From positions 398 to 16,803 of the forward strand of contig DACE01000036.1 of NCBI GenBank assembly GCA_002494645.1: 16,406 bases of DNA. Direction: 5' to 3'. The position numbers and the translations under genes are program-made. The notes under the pieces were generated by a model. It searched no databases, had not been told where the DNA came from, and saw nothing but the letters and a program-made list of their open reading frames with translations. Origin of the DNA: Euryarchaeota archaeon UBA256 (lineage in GTDB: Archaea; Thermoplasmatota; Poseidoniia; Poseidoniales; Poseidoniaceae). Shown here one piece after another: positions 1-6,114 of this stretch; position 1 is the stretch's first letter, and every line of letters starts with the position of its first letter.

Positions 1-177
1 GTTGATCCCAAGGCCGCTGAAGCCGCACGAGTTGAAGCGGAAGCCGAGGAAGAGGCATACGAAGACGAGAACTACTCCATTGACGAAAATGGGGTAGAGT
101 GGTTTGAGGACGAAGACGGTTACTGGTGGTATCGTGAGGAAGGTCAAGATGATTGGCAGCCTTACGACGAGGACTGA
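1..177 (+). CDS. C-terminus of an unidentified protein with an acidic, Trp/Tyr-rich tail (5' partial)
   Basis: The frame is open from base 1 to a TGA at 175-177, giving the last 58 residues of a protein whose start lies outside the window. The visible part starts with an Ala/Glu-rich, probably helical stretch and ends in a strongly acidic segment with closely spaced aromatics (EWFEDEDGYWWYREE, then WQPYDED). No catalytic motif is visible, so the function is unknown. The aromatic/acidic spacing recalls small WW-like or binding tails, but that is inference from composition only. Its stop lies 2 nt before the ATG of the next gene, and its last codons carry that gene's Shine-Dalgarno sequence, so the two are very likely co-transcribed and translationally coupled. 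Confidence 0.8.
   Translation, partial: VDPKAAEAARVEAEAEEEAYEDENYSIDENGVEWFEDEDGYWWYREEGQDDWQPYDED
169..173 (+). promoter_or_regulatory. Shine-Dalgarno GAGGA deciding the start at 180
   Basis: GAGGA lies inside the last codons of the upstream gene and is 6 nt from ATG 180. It supports that ATG over the in-frame TTG at 153, which would overlap the upstream gene by 25 nt. Confidence 0.6.
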
Positions 178-179
178 GC

Positions 180-752
180 ATGTCCTCGGTATGGATTGAA
201 TACGCTACGTCCTCTCCTTGGATTGCCGCCGTGATGGCGCTAACCCTTCTTGGTCCTGCGCTCATTGTATTCCTTGAACGACGGAAGCGTTTACCCCGGC
301 TGGTGCCCTGGTTCTACCTTGTTCTGGTGGTGCCACTGCAGATTTGGTTGCTGCTTTTGGTGACGTTGCAGCCCGGTCATTATTGTCAAGACCCTCTCCA
401 GCATTCAGAGTTTAGGGCCTTCTACGTGTGGTTTCTGCCCTTCCTCCCGCTCCTTTGGCACATGGCAGCATCGCCAACAGTCAACCATCCTTATGCGTAC
501 AGCCTGATGTTGCTCCTCCCCATGTTCGTATTATTTGACCTGACAGTTGGAAACGAAATGATGCATGCGACGTACCAGTCTCTTCACGGCAGCGGGATGA
601 TCTTCAATTACCAGCAAGGTCCGATGAACGACTGTGCCTGGTTTGACCCCACCGCCTATCTTTCAGCATTGCGTGCTAAATTCCGTCTCGACATCGTGTT
701 CATCGCTGTGTTCCTGTTCGGGTTGGTCTTCGCCCGCCGAAGACATCGTTGA
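180..752 (+). CDS. Five-helix integral membrane protein of unknown function
   Basis: A 190-residue hydrophobic protein. Probable membrane helices lie near residues 12-32, 43-63, 79-97, 106-123 and 170-185, and the protein ends in a basic ARRRHR tail, which by the positive-inside rule suggests a cytoplasmic C-terminus. The loop at about 124-168 (between helices 4 and 5) is the longest soluble part and has Cys151; Cys69 is in the helix 2-3 loop, so a disulfide is possible. I do not recognise a family or a catalytic motif. ATG 180 was chosen because it has a GAGGA Shine-Dalgarno 6 nt upstream and lies 2 nt after the preceding stop; an in-frame TTG at 153 would add nine residues. The context suggests a two-gene unit with the upstream acidic-tail protein. 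Confidence 0.8.
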   Translation: MSSVWIEYATSSPWIAAVMALTLLGPALIVFLERRKRLPRLVPWFYLVLVVPLQIWLLLLVTLQPGHYCQDPLQHSEFRAFYVWFLPFLPLLWHMAASPTVNHPYAYSLMLLLPMFVLFDLTVGNEMMHATYQSLHGSGMIFNYQQGPMNDCAWFDPTAYLSALRAKFRLDIVFIAVFLFGLVFARRRHR

Positions 753-811
753 GCCTCTGGGATTCGTTGTCATGCTGTTTTGAAGAAGCTTGAGTCGATT
801 CTGTCAATGAA

Positions 812-1081
812 ATGATATTTCGCCAACCAGCCGTAGATATGGCGACGGAATCTCTCGCACCGGTTGCAGCGATTACAGATTTGATTCTCGGGACGCTTAC
901 CATCATTCTAGCAAACCGTGCTGTGAACCATGACCCACACAAGCGATTCACAGCGTTGTTGTTCGGTTGGATTTTCATCTTCTTCGGTGCCTATTACACG
1001 GTCATCTCAGTTATCGAACTGCGTTATTCTGACGCTGTTTTTGGATGGTCTCTCATCCAATTTGGGACTTTTGAGCCATAA
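812..1081 (+). CDS. Small two-helix membrane protein of unknown function
   Basis: An 89-residue frame (80 residues if the in-frame ATG at 839 is used) with two clear hydrophobic helices, at residues 8-27 and 37-58 counted from ATG 839, separated by a short polar loop with HDPHKR. The hydrophobic pattern and the lack of a better frame on either strand make it likely real. A 92-codon frame on the other strand is low in hydrophobic order and looks like a shadow. No Shine-Dalgarno is visible before either ATG. It follows the membrane protein ending at 752 by 59 nt and could be co-transcribed or have its own start. Function unknown; the start is uncertain. Confidence 0.6.
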   Translation: MIFRQPAVDMATESLAPVAAITDLILGTLTIILANRAVNHDPHKRFTALLFGWIFIFFGAYYTVISVIELRYSDAVFGWSLIQFGTFEP

Positions 1082-1203
1082 TTAGAATTATCAGTCCGTC
1101 GAGGTGGTATTGTTCAAACCCTCTGCCCTATCGGCATGAAGCGAGTGCCGTTGCAAGAATCATCGGCATACAGGAGTGTGTGCTTCGGCGTGCGAATTTG
1201 CGT

Positions 1204-1545
1204 TCAAGTCGTCCAATGAGGCAGAGAGGCGAGATCAAATTTGACAATACCGATGTCTGCCCCCCGCTGCACCATGGCCTGATTTTTCCCTTCTTCACTT
1301 GACATTGCAACGATGGTCGTAGGCCTTTGAAGCAAGGAAGTGAGCAGCGAATCAAGCACTTCCATTCCACTTTCAGGTGGCATGTAATGATCGAGGAGGA
1401 GGATGTCAGGCTTGAAGCGTTCAATATGGTGCAGTGCATCAGTGGAATTCCAGCGTTGTTCAAGGAGCATTGAGGCTGTATCAAGCCCGCCAGCAGTGAG
1501 GATGGCTTCAATGTCGTAGGTGTCCTCGAATGCCAAAACGCGCAC
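1204..1545 (-). CDS. Stand-alone response-regulator receiver (REC) domain protein
   Basis: A 113-residue single-domain receiver of CheY type. The acidic pair is E7-D8 in VLAFED, the expected phospho-acceptor is D52 in ILLLDHYMPP, the conserved Ser/Thr is S82 in IVAMSSE, and the conserved Lys is K102 in GIVKFD, so all residues needed for phosphorylation are present. No DNA-binding or enzymatic output domain follows. It ends soon after beta-5 (LASLPHWTT), so the last helix is shorter than in typical receivers of about 120 residues. The start is GTG 1545, 9 nt after the stop of the upstream hydrolase gene and in the same frame as it, with GAGGG 6 nt upstream overlapping that stop codon. It is therefore the last gene of a three-gene unit. 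Its partner kinase is not in the window. The role is probably signalling by protein-protein contact; this is inferred. Confidence 0.85.
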   Translation of the reverse strand: MRVLAFEDTYDIEAILTAGGLDTASMLLEQRWNSTDALHHIERFKPDILLLDHYMPPESGMEVLDSLLTSLLQRPTTIVAMSSEEGKNQAMVQRGADIGIVKFDLASLPHWTT

Positions 1546-1551
1546 CGAAAG

Positions 1552-1556
1552 CCCTC
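1552..1556 (-). promoter_or_regulatory. Shine-Dalgarno GAGGG overlapping the upstream stop codon
   Basis: Read on the minus strand, the hydrolase stop TGA runs into GGG, making TGAGGG, and the GTG start of the receiver gene follows 6 nt after GAGGG. This decides the GTG start and implies translational coupling of the two genes. Confidence 0.6.
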
Positions 1557-3426
1557 AGGATGGAATGGGTTGCTGTTCCCACCAAGGCGGAGCTAAGAAC
1601 CAGCGGTCATCCTCTGCAGGTCGGTCAATGAGTGGAAGACTGAGTGTTGAAGAGGCATCAAAGTTAACGCTCAGACCGATGGCTGCGCACGGACTGGGCA
1701 GGTAGTCCTCTCCAGATTCAGTAAGGACGACTTCAATCACGGCTCCAGCCTGAAGGTTCACGTCCATCGGATTGAATTCCATCAGCATGAGATAGTTGGA
1801 GAGTGGAAAAGTGGTCTTTGCCTCATGCCCCCCGTCTCGGTACCGAACATCCATGGTCGCATGACCGATTCGAAGCCCATCAGCGTACATCGTTGCAAAG
1901 ATTTGACCACCCTGGCAAGTGAGTGTGTTCACCGAGAGATGCAAGGTTGGCATGCCGGAAATGTGGGCTGCTTCCTCGAGGGCGGGCAGACTGAAAGTAC
2001 GCTGATTATTGGCGTTCACCGTGCCACCAGAACCTTCGGTCGTATCAAGCGTTACAGGCATCCAAGTCATGTCCTCGGGAGGCCAAGTTTCTTCCACGTG
2101 CCATTGACCGTCATGCGTTTGGATTTGCACCATTGGCTCAGGTTCCTCTCCAATGTCTTTGAGATAGTAATTGAACCAGCCATAGAGTTCAACAGCCCAA
2201 TCCATTCGACTCATGTTGGGGTAGGCCTCCTGCCCGTAACCGGTACTCAACTCGCTGTGTCGGTCGGGCTGGTCGGGGTAATTGTGCGCCCATTGTCCAG
2301 CAATGGCCCGTGCGTTGATGCCAGCATCACGCATCATCTGGTAGGTAGGGAAGGCGTGATAGGGGTCAACGTTCCAATCTTGCAAACCCCAAACGAGGTA
2401 AACAGAGCCGCGATAATTTTCGAGAACGTCAGGCAGATGGCGGCGTTCATCCCAGTAATCGTTCCATTGAGCGCCGCCGAATTCTGCACCAGCCCATGTC
2501 GTGAACGGATTGAGCGGACCGATGGCATCATCAGCACACATACGCATGTCATCGGTTCCTGCATCGGTTGTCGCGCCTTCGTAGAGTGCGTCATAGAGCA
2601 TGGCTCGGCTTTCTGAGGAACCGTTGCGGTAGAACATCTCTTGAACACCGATGGACCCTGAAATCGGGACGATTGTTTTGAGGTAGGGCGAGGGTTGCTG
2701 AGCCGCTTCCCAGTTGGTGGTTCCTGCGTACGATTTACCCATCAAGCCAACGTTGCCGTTGGACCAACTCTGTTCACCCAACCAGTCCACAACCGCTTGG
2801 ATTCCAGTCTGTTCACCGAGGCCTTTGACGTCTTGACAGTGCGTTGATTGCCCGGTACCGAAGGTGGAGGCCTGTGCGAGAGCATAGCCATGTGGAACAA
2901 AGGTATCGTAGACCCATTGGCCAACACCGCCGTCGGGCACGGTATTGGGTGAGGAATCATCACCTGCAATACCTTCGCCACCGAAGTCGTAGTAGGGGTG
3001 AATGGTCATGATCACTGGTATTTTGGTGCCTTCTGGGACATCGGGTAGCCAAAGAGCAACGTGCATGAGTGCGTCACCTGGGAATCCAGCGTCTTGTTCA
3101 CTGGCAGGAAGGTCAACCTCAACGAAATGCTCCTCGTAGGGCAGAGCCTCATAGGTTCCGTTGACCGGAAGTTGTGCACGCATGGTGTCCATGGGCAGGT
3201 CCATCGTATGACGGTCTTGTAGTGGTGTTTTCCACCATTCACCGCTGAAGTTTGCATCCTTGTCCAAGGCTTCTTGGATGGAAGGCCCGATGGTCATAGC
3301 GAGCAAAAGAAATACGATTGAAACAGCGATGGTCGCTCCGGCTGAGAAATTCAGTTGGCGCTGAGCGTGACCCTCGACCGACTTGGCCTCGGTTTCGCTA
3401 CCTTGTACGCCTTCGGTCATGGTCAT
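1555..3426 (-). CDS. Membrane-anchored S15/CocE-NonD family serine hydrolase (X-Pro dipeptidyl-peptidase-like)
   Basis: A 623-residue alpha/beta hydrolase. After a short cytoplasmic N-terminus comes one hydrophobic helix (about residues 29-49), a signal anchor that puts the enzyme outside the cell. The catalytic triad is visible: Ser232 in GKSYAG, Asp350 in WGLQDWNVDP and His381 in GQWAHNYPD; Tyr145 in HPYYDFG fits the oxyanion-hole tyrosine of CocE-like enzymes. The last ~170 residues look like the C-terminal jelly-roll domain of this family (PF08530 type), ending in a Trp-rich tail. Family members are X-Pro dipeptidyl-peptidases, cocaine esterase and glutaryl-7-ACA acylase; the substrate cannot be told from sequence, and peptide scavenging is a guess from location. 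ATG 3426 was chosen because GGTGAG lies 9 nt upstream; an in-frame TTG at 3480 would overlap the preceding gene. It is the middle gene of a unit with the membrane protein upstream (16 nt gap) and the receiver downstream. Confidence 0.93.
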   Translation of the reverse strand: MTMTEGVQGSETEAKSVEGHAQRQLNFSAGATIAVSIVFLLLAMTIGPSIQEALDKDANFSGEWWKTPLQDRHTMDLPMDTMRAQLPVNGTYEALPYEEHFVEVDLPASEQDAGFPGDALMHVALWLPDVPEGTKIPVIMTIHPYYDFGGEGIAGDDSSPNTVPDGGVGQWVYDTFVPHGYALAQASTFGTGQSTHCQDVKGLGEQTGIQAVVDWLGEQSWSNGNVGLMGKSYAGTTNWEAAQQPSPYLKTIVPISGSIGVQEMFYRNGSSESRAMLYDALYEGATTDAGTDDMRMCADDAIGPLNPFTTWAGAEFGGAQWNDYWDERRHLPDVLENYRGSVYLVWGLQDWNVDPYHAFPTYQMMRDAGINARAIAGQWAHNYPDQPDRHSELSTGYGQEAYPNMSRMDWAVELYGWFNYYLKDIGEEPEPMVQIQTHDGQWHVEETWPPEDMTWMPVTLDTTEGSGGTVNANNQRTFSLPALEEAAHISGMPTLHLSVNTLTCQGGQIFATMYADGLRIGHATMDVRYRDGGHEAKTTFPLSNYLMLMEFNPMDVNLQAGAVIEVVLTESGEDYLPSPCAAIGLSVNFDASSTLSLPLIDRPAEDDRWFLAPPWWEQQPIPS

Positions 3427-3435
3427 GGGAGGCTT

Positions 3436-3441
3436 CTCACC
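3436..3441 (-). promoter_or_regulatory. Shine-Dalgarno GGTGAG for the hydrolase gene
   Basis: GGTGAG is 9 nt upstream of ATG 3426 on the minus strand and begins 1 nt after the stop codon of the upstream membrane-protein gene. It supports the shorter start over the upstream TTG 3480. Confidence 0.5.
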
Positions 3442-3442
3442 G

Positions 3443-3826
3443 TCAAGAGGCTGACGCTTCTCTGGCCTTTCGTGCTTCAATAAAGGAGCGAACGCACAGA
3501 GCGGTATACGCCGACCCTGTCAAGAAGAGCATGAGCATCGACCCTGAGGCATAATCAAGGCCATCGCCCATCACCATGAAGAAACGAGTTCCACCAAGCG
3601 CACACAGCAGGCCAAAGACCACTGCGACATGCATCCAATCTTTCCGACGTTCAGGGTTGGACTTGGCCATCAATCCTGAAACGGCGATGGGCGCTCCTAG
3701 GAAACTAGGAACGTAGGAGGTAAAAGAGTTCGATTCGGAGAGAACCGATACCGCAATGCCCCAAGCGATCAGAAACAATCCGTAGCCGAGCGTCAAATTG
3801 GGCATGAAGTTTGATTGTTCATCCAT
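3443..3826 (-). CDS. Four-helix integral membrane protein of unknown function
   Basis: A 127-residue protein with probable membrane helices at residues 11-31, 38-54, 64-79 and 94-112 and a short charged cytoplasmic tail (EARKAREASAS). The segments YGLFLIAWGI, YVPSFLGAP and a helix running into GTRFF look like a conserved small membrane-protein family that I recall in bacteria too, but no function is known to me. ATG 3826 was chosen because a run of GGAGG repeats (3834-3849 on the minus strand) precedes it, with GGTGG 7 nt away; an in-frame TTG at 3868 would place that purine run inside the coding region. It is the first gene of the minus-strand set with the S15 hydrolase, so it could help membrane placement of the hydrolase, but that is only context. 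Confidence 0.82.
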   Translation of the reverse strand: MDEQSNFMPNLTLGYGLFLIAWGIAVSVLSESNSFTSYVPSFLGAPIAVSGLMAKSNPERRKDWMHVAVVFGLLCALGGTRFFMVMGDGLDYASGSMLMLFLTGSAYTALCVRSFIEARKAREASAS

Positions 3827-3883
3827 ACCTGAACCACCCTCCTCCTCCTTTTTGTTGTTGGCGGTCAATTCAACCCCCAGCCG

Positions 3884-3893
3884 TATCTTTCAT
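3884..3893. promoter_or_regulatory. Candidate shared promoter element between divergent genes 3826 and 3917
   Basis: GTATCTTTCA lies in the 90-nt gap between the two divergent genes. Its CTTTCA part is centred about 27 nt upstream of ATG 3917, the archaeal TATA position for a leaderless mRNA; no Shine-Dalgarno precedes that ATG. On the other strand it reads TGAAAGATAC and would place a start site near 3860, giving a short leader that carries the GGAGG run of the minus-strand gene. It is a weak TATA match, so this is inference. Confidence 0.3.
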
Positions 3894-3916
3894 GGTGGTG
3901 GTGCTCATCCCCCACC

Positions 3917-4921
3917 ATGGCACGCACTGCTGGGATGGCCCCAATGCTGGTGCTCGTTCTGCTCATCCCGCTTCTTGTCCCCGGTGTCAGCGGGGCACAA
4001 GACCAAGAACCAATGTGGCGCACCAATGGGCTTGACCCATCATTGTGGACCGACCGTCCCGAAAGCGAGGATTCACCAATGATGCAATCCTATACAGGAA
4101 ATGCAATCATATCAATGACGGTCTCCTATCAGGAAAGTCATTTCAGTGGCCGAGCAGAGGGGACGGTCATCATTGAATTGTTTGAACAGTGGGCACCCAT
4201 CACCACGGGCAACATGATCTCACATGTCGAGTCTGGTCTCTACGACGGCGTTTTCTTTCATCGCGTCATCGACGATTTCGTCACACAATCAGGAGACCCC
4301 TCCTGCAAAGCCTTGGGAGTTTACCCCGTCACGAACCCTTCCTGTGGAAGTGGGGGTACGGGTGAAACGATTCCTCTCGAGCACGATGAAAATCTCTCCC
4401 ACGTGGATGGCGCCATCGGTATGGCACGAAGTGCTGATCCTGATTCCGCCGATTCTCAATGGTACATCGCTGAAACAGAGGCTCACGGACTGGACCCCGA
4501 AAACCGAGATGACGAAGGCTACGCAACCTTCGGTATTGTCCGTGACGGCATGAGTCACATTCGGGCTATTGCAGTGACTCCAACCAGCGACGACTTGACA
4601 GGACTTGAAGAAATCCAAAATCCTGCATCTTCTGCTGGGCGACCGGTGTACCAGGTTGAAATCCTCTCGATGGAGATGATCGGGGTGGCTGACCCTGATG
4701 GTTTGATTCGTAATCCTCCAGAACCGATAGAAAATCAATCCTCATTCGCTGAATCTTTGGTGCGTGTCGTCACGCTTCCGCTGGTCAGTCTTCTTGTGGT
4801 CGCTGCAATCGTCGGTCTCTTCCGTTCCCGTACGGACCAACCTGTCTCGATGATGCGCGAAGACGGTATCCTTGTGGCAGAACTGGTCATTGAAGGCCAA
4901 CTCCCCGATGACAGCGACTAA
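3917..4921 (+). CDS. Secreted, membrane-anchored cyclophilin-type peptidyl-prolyl isomerase
   Basis: A 334-residue protein. It has a signal peptide (hydrophobic residues 8-23, likely cleavage after VSGA), a cyclophilin domain at about 62-255, one membrane helix at about 284-303 and a ~30-residue acidic cytoplasmic tail. Catalytic positions are kept: Arg116 in FFHRVI, Phe121 and Gln124 in FVTQSGDP, the GAIGMAR segment at 165-171, Gln181 in SQWYIA (usually SQFFI) and FGIVRDGM at 205-212. Tyr202 before FG is the bacterial-type residue where eukaryotic cyclophilins have His. An insert between the first motif and the GAIGMAR strand carries Cys130 and Cys143, a plausible disulfide. The role is cis-trans isomerisation of X-Pro bonds in exported proteins at the outer face of the membrane, fitting the large surface proteins nearby. 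Its stop codon overlaps that of the convergent Taw2-like gene by 2 nt. Confidence 0.93.
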   Translation: MARTAGMAPMLVLVLLIPLLVPGVSGAQDQEPMWRTNGLDPSLWTDRPESEDSPMMQSYTGNAIISMTVSYQESHFSGRAEGTVIIELFEQWAPITTGNMISHVESGLYDGVFFHRVIDDFVTQSGDPSCKALGVYPVTNPSCGSGGTGETIPLEHDENLSHVDGAIGMARSADPDSADSQWYIAETEAHGLDPENRDDEGYATFGIVRDGMSHIRAIAVTPTSDDLTGLEEIQNPASSAGRPVYQVEILSMEMIGVADPDGLIRNPPEPIENQSSFAESLVRVVTLPLVSLLVVAAIVGLFRSRTDQPVSMMREDGILVAELVIEGQLPDDSD

Positions 4922-6063
4922 GTTCGTCGGCATTCGAGGTCAAGAACGACATGCCGCACAAAAGGAGCAAACCACTTCACTCGTTCGAGGTGTCTGACAT
5001 GAACTTGAAAACCAAGTCCGTGCTGAATTGAATATTCTTGGAAGCGTTCCCTCGTTGCCTCAATCCATATCGGAATTCTCTCTTCTTCCACATTCATGTG
5101 AACGTGAAGCCACCCACCCTGCGATTTCAACGCCTTGATGGCTAATTCCCAAACGGCTTCAGACGAAGGAAGCAATCCGAGATGGCACCGATCTGCGATA
5201 CCGGAAAGATGAGTGAGGCTGATTTGATTATCCCCTTCATGAACGGTCAATCGTTCATTGATCTTGTTGGCGTTCGCCCCTGCCCGCAAGCCTTGGATTG
5301 AAGCGGGGTTAAGTTCGCAGGCGTGAACGTGAGCAGCATCGCTGTGAACCAGCATCGGGAATGTGTAATAGCCGACTCCAGCATAGGCGTCAATGACTGT
5401 TTCTCCTTGCATGTTGATAGCACCAATTCTTCGTCGTTCGGTGATGTTTCCTGAAGAGAACATCACCCGCGCAGCATCAAAGGAGTATGTGATGCCATGG
5501 TCCAGAAAGTCAACCTCGGATGAACCGTGAAGCATTTTCACTTGAGATGAGCGAAAGGTATCGTTGGCAATCGGGGCTTGGAGGCCGAGGGATTCGGCTT
5601 TCAGCGCCTTGAGAATATTCAGCCACATGATGTCGCATTTGGGATGATTCATTACCTCGAGCCAAGGGGGTTGTTCGTTGACTTCAGCTGGAAGGAGAAT
5701 GAGCCCACCGAGTCGCTCCCATTTGGACGGTATCATAGCCAACAGGTCAGCATGAGCAGCTCCACCGTGGGTATCGACCCAAGATGATACTGCCTTTGTC
5801 AAGCGGCGATGCGGATCAACCAGCGGTTGAATGGTGGCTTCAAGAGAGCAGAATCGGAGGTTCAGATGTATCGAATTCAAACAGGCTACGACGGCCCCGG
5901 GGGTGGTACCCTCTGCCAAAGGAAAGGCGACCTCATCCTTCCCAATTTGCTGTGGTGTAAGGTCGGGATTGAGCATCAAGTGCTCTTTGAGGAGTGTGTG
6001 AATCACTTCGCCATCACGGCGATTCACAGCCACGAATTGATGGAGGTTTACCCCTTCCTTCAT
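4918..6063 (-). CDS. taw2: tRNA(Phe) wybutosine-pathway aminocarboxypropyltransferase, Taw2/TYW2 family
   Basis: A 381-residue class I methyltransferase-fold enzyme of the Trm5/TYW2 group. TYW2 transfers the 3-amino-3-carboxypropyl group of S-adenosylmethionine to C7 of 4-demethylwyosine at G37 of tRNA(Phe). The TYW2-type signatures are clear: MFSSGNITE at 201-209, the SAM-binding loop DAYAGVGYYT at 225-234, the acidic ribose ligand Glu250 in HACELNP, GDN at 277-279, and LGLLPSS at 295-301 where Trm5 methylases have an NPP motif. ADRCHLGLLPSSE and the LHVHMNVE strand at 319-326 are very close to the eukaryotic TYW2 pattern, which argues for TYW2 over Trm5. The first ~190 residues are less conserved and include the RNA-binding part. 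The other wyosine genes (taw1, taw3, trm5) are not in the window. The start ATG 6063 lacks a Shine-Dalgarno and fits a leaderless mRNA. It overlaps the convergent cyclophilin gene by 4 nt. Confidence 0.9.
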   Translation of the reverse strand: MKEGVNLHQFVAVNRRDGEVIHTLLKEHLMLNPDLTPQQIGKDEVAFPLAEGTTPGAVVACLNSIHLNLRFCSLEATIQPLVDPHRRLTKAVSSWVDTHGGAAHADLLAMIPSKWERLGGLILLPAEVNEQPPWLEVMNHPKCDIMWLNILKALKAESLGLQAPIANDTFRSSQVKMLHGSSEVDFLDHGITYSFDAARVMFSSGNITERRRIGAINMQGETVIDAYAGVGYYTFPMLVHSDAAHVHACELNPASIQGLRAGANANKINERLTVHEGDNQISLTHLSGIADRCHLGLLPSSEAVWELAIKALKSQGGWLHVHMNVEEERIPIWIEATRERFQEYSIQHGLGFQVHVRHLERVKWFAPFVRHVVLDLECRRT

Positions 6064-6077
6064 GATTGGCCGACAAG

Positions 6078-6098
6078 GGGAACTGCTTTCAAGTTCCC
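6078..6098. promoter_or_regulatory. Symmetric element midway between two divergent start codons; candidate bidirectional promoter
   Basis: GGGAACT (6078-6084) and AGTTCCC (6092-6098) form a perfect 7-bp inverted repeat around a 7-nt centre. The overlapping near-palindrome CTTTCAAG (6086-6093) is centred 26 nt from ATG 6115 and 26 nt from ATG 6063 on the other strand, which is the archaeal TATA distance for leaderless mRNAs in both directions. The purine-rich GGGAACT on each side would then be a BRE-like element just upstream of each TATA-like box. The gap holds only 51 nt, so a shared promoter is attractive. An operator bound by a dimeric repressor is the main alternative. Confidence 0.45.
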
Positions 6099-6114
6099 GT
6101 CCTTAGCGTGTTTT

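Noticed and set aside
700..978. 92-codon minus-strand frame
   Set aside because: It overlaps two plus-strand membrane proteins, has no motif or Shine-Dalgarno, and looks like a shadow.
1082..1203. Possible terminator in the convergent gap
   Set aside because: No hairpin or T-tract strong enough to call was seen; the gap shows nothing specific.
1128..1511. 127-codon minus-strand frame
   Set aside because: It is out of frame over the receiver gene, which has all phosphorylation residues. Its tail is mentioned only as a possible frameshift extension.
1825..2616. 263-codon open frame on the plus strand
   Set aside because: It lies antisense inside the S15 hydrolase gene, whose catalytic triad is clear, and its translation has no recognisable motif.
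4289..4738. 149-codon minus-strand frame
   Set aside because: Antisense to the cyclophilin domain with no coding signal of its own.
5809..6114. In-frame N-terminal extension of the large surface protein
   Set aside because: It is fully antisense to the start of the Taw2-like gene, and a classic signal peptide begins right at ATG 6115.
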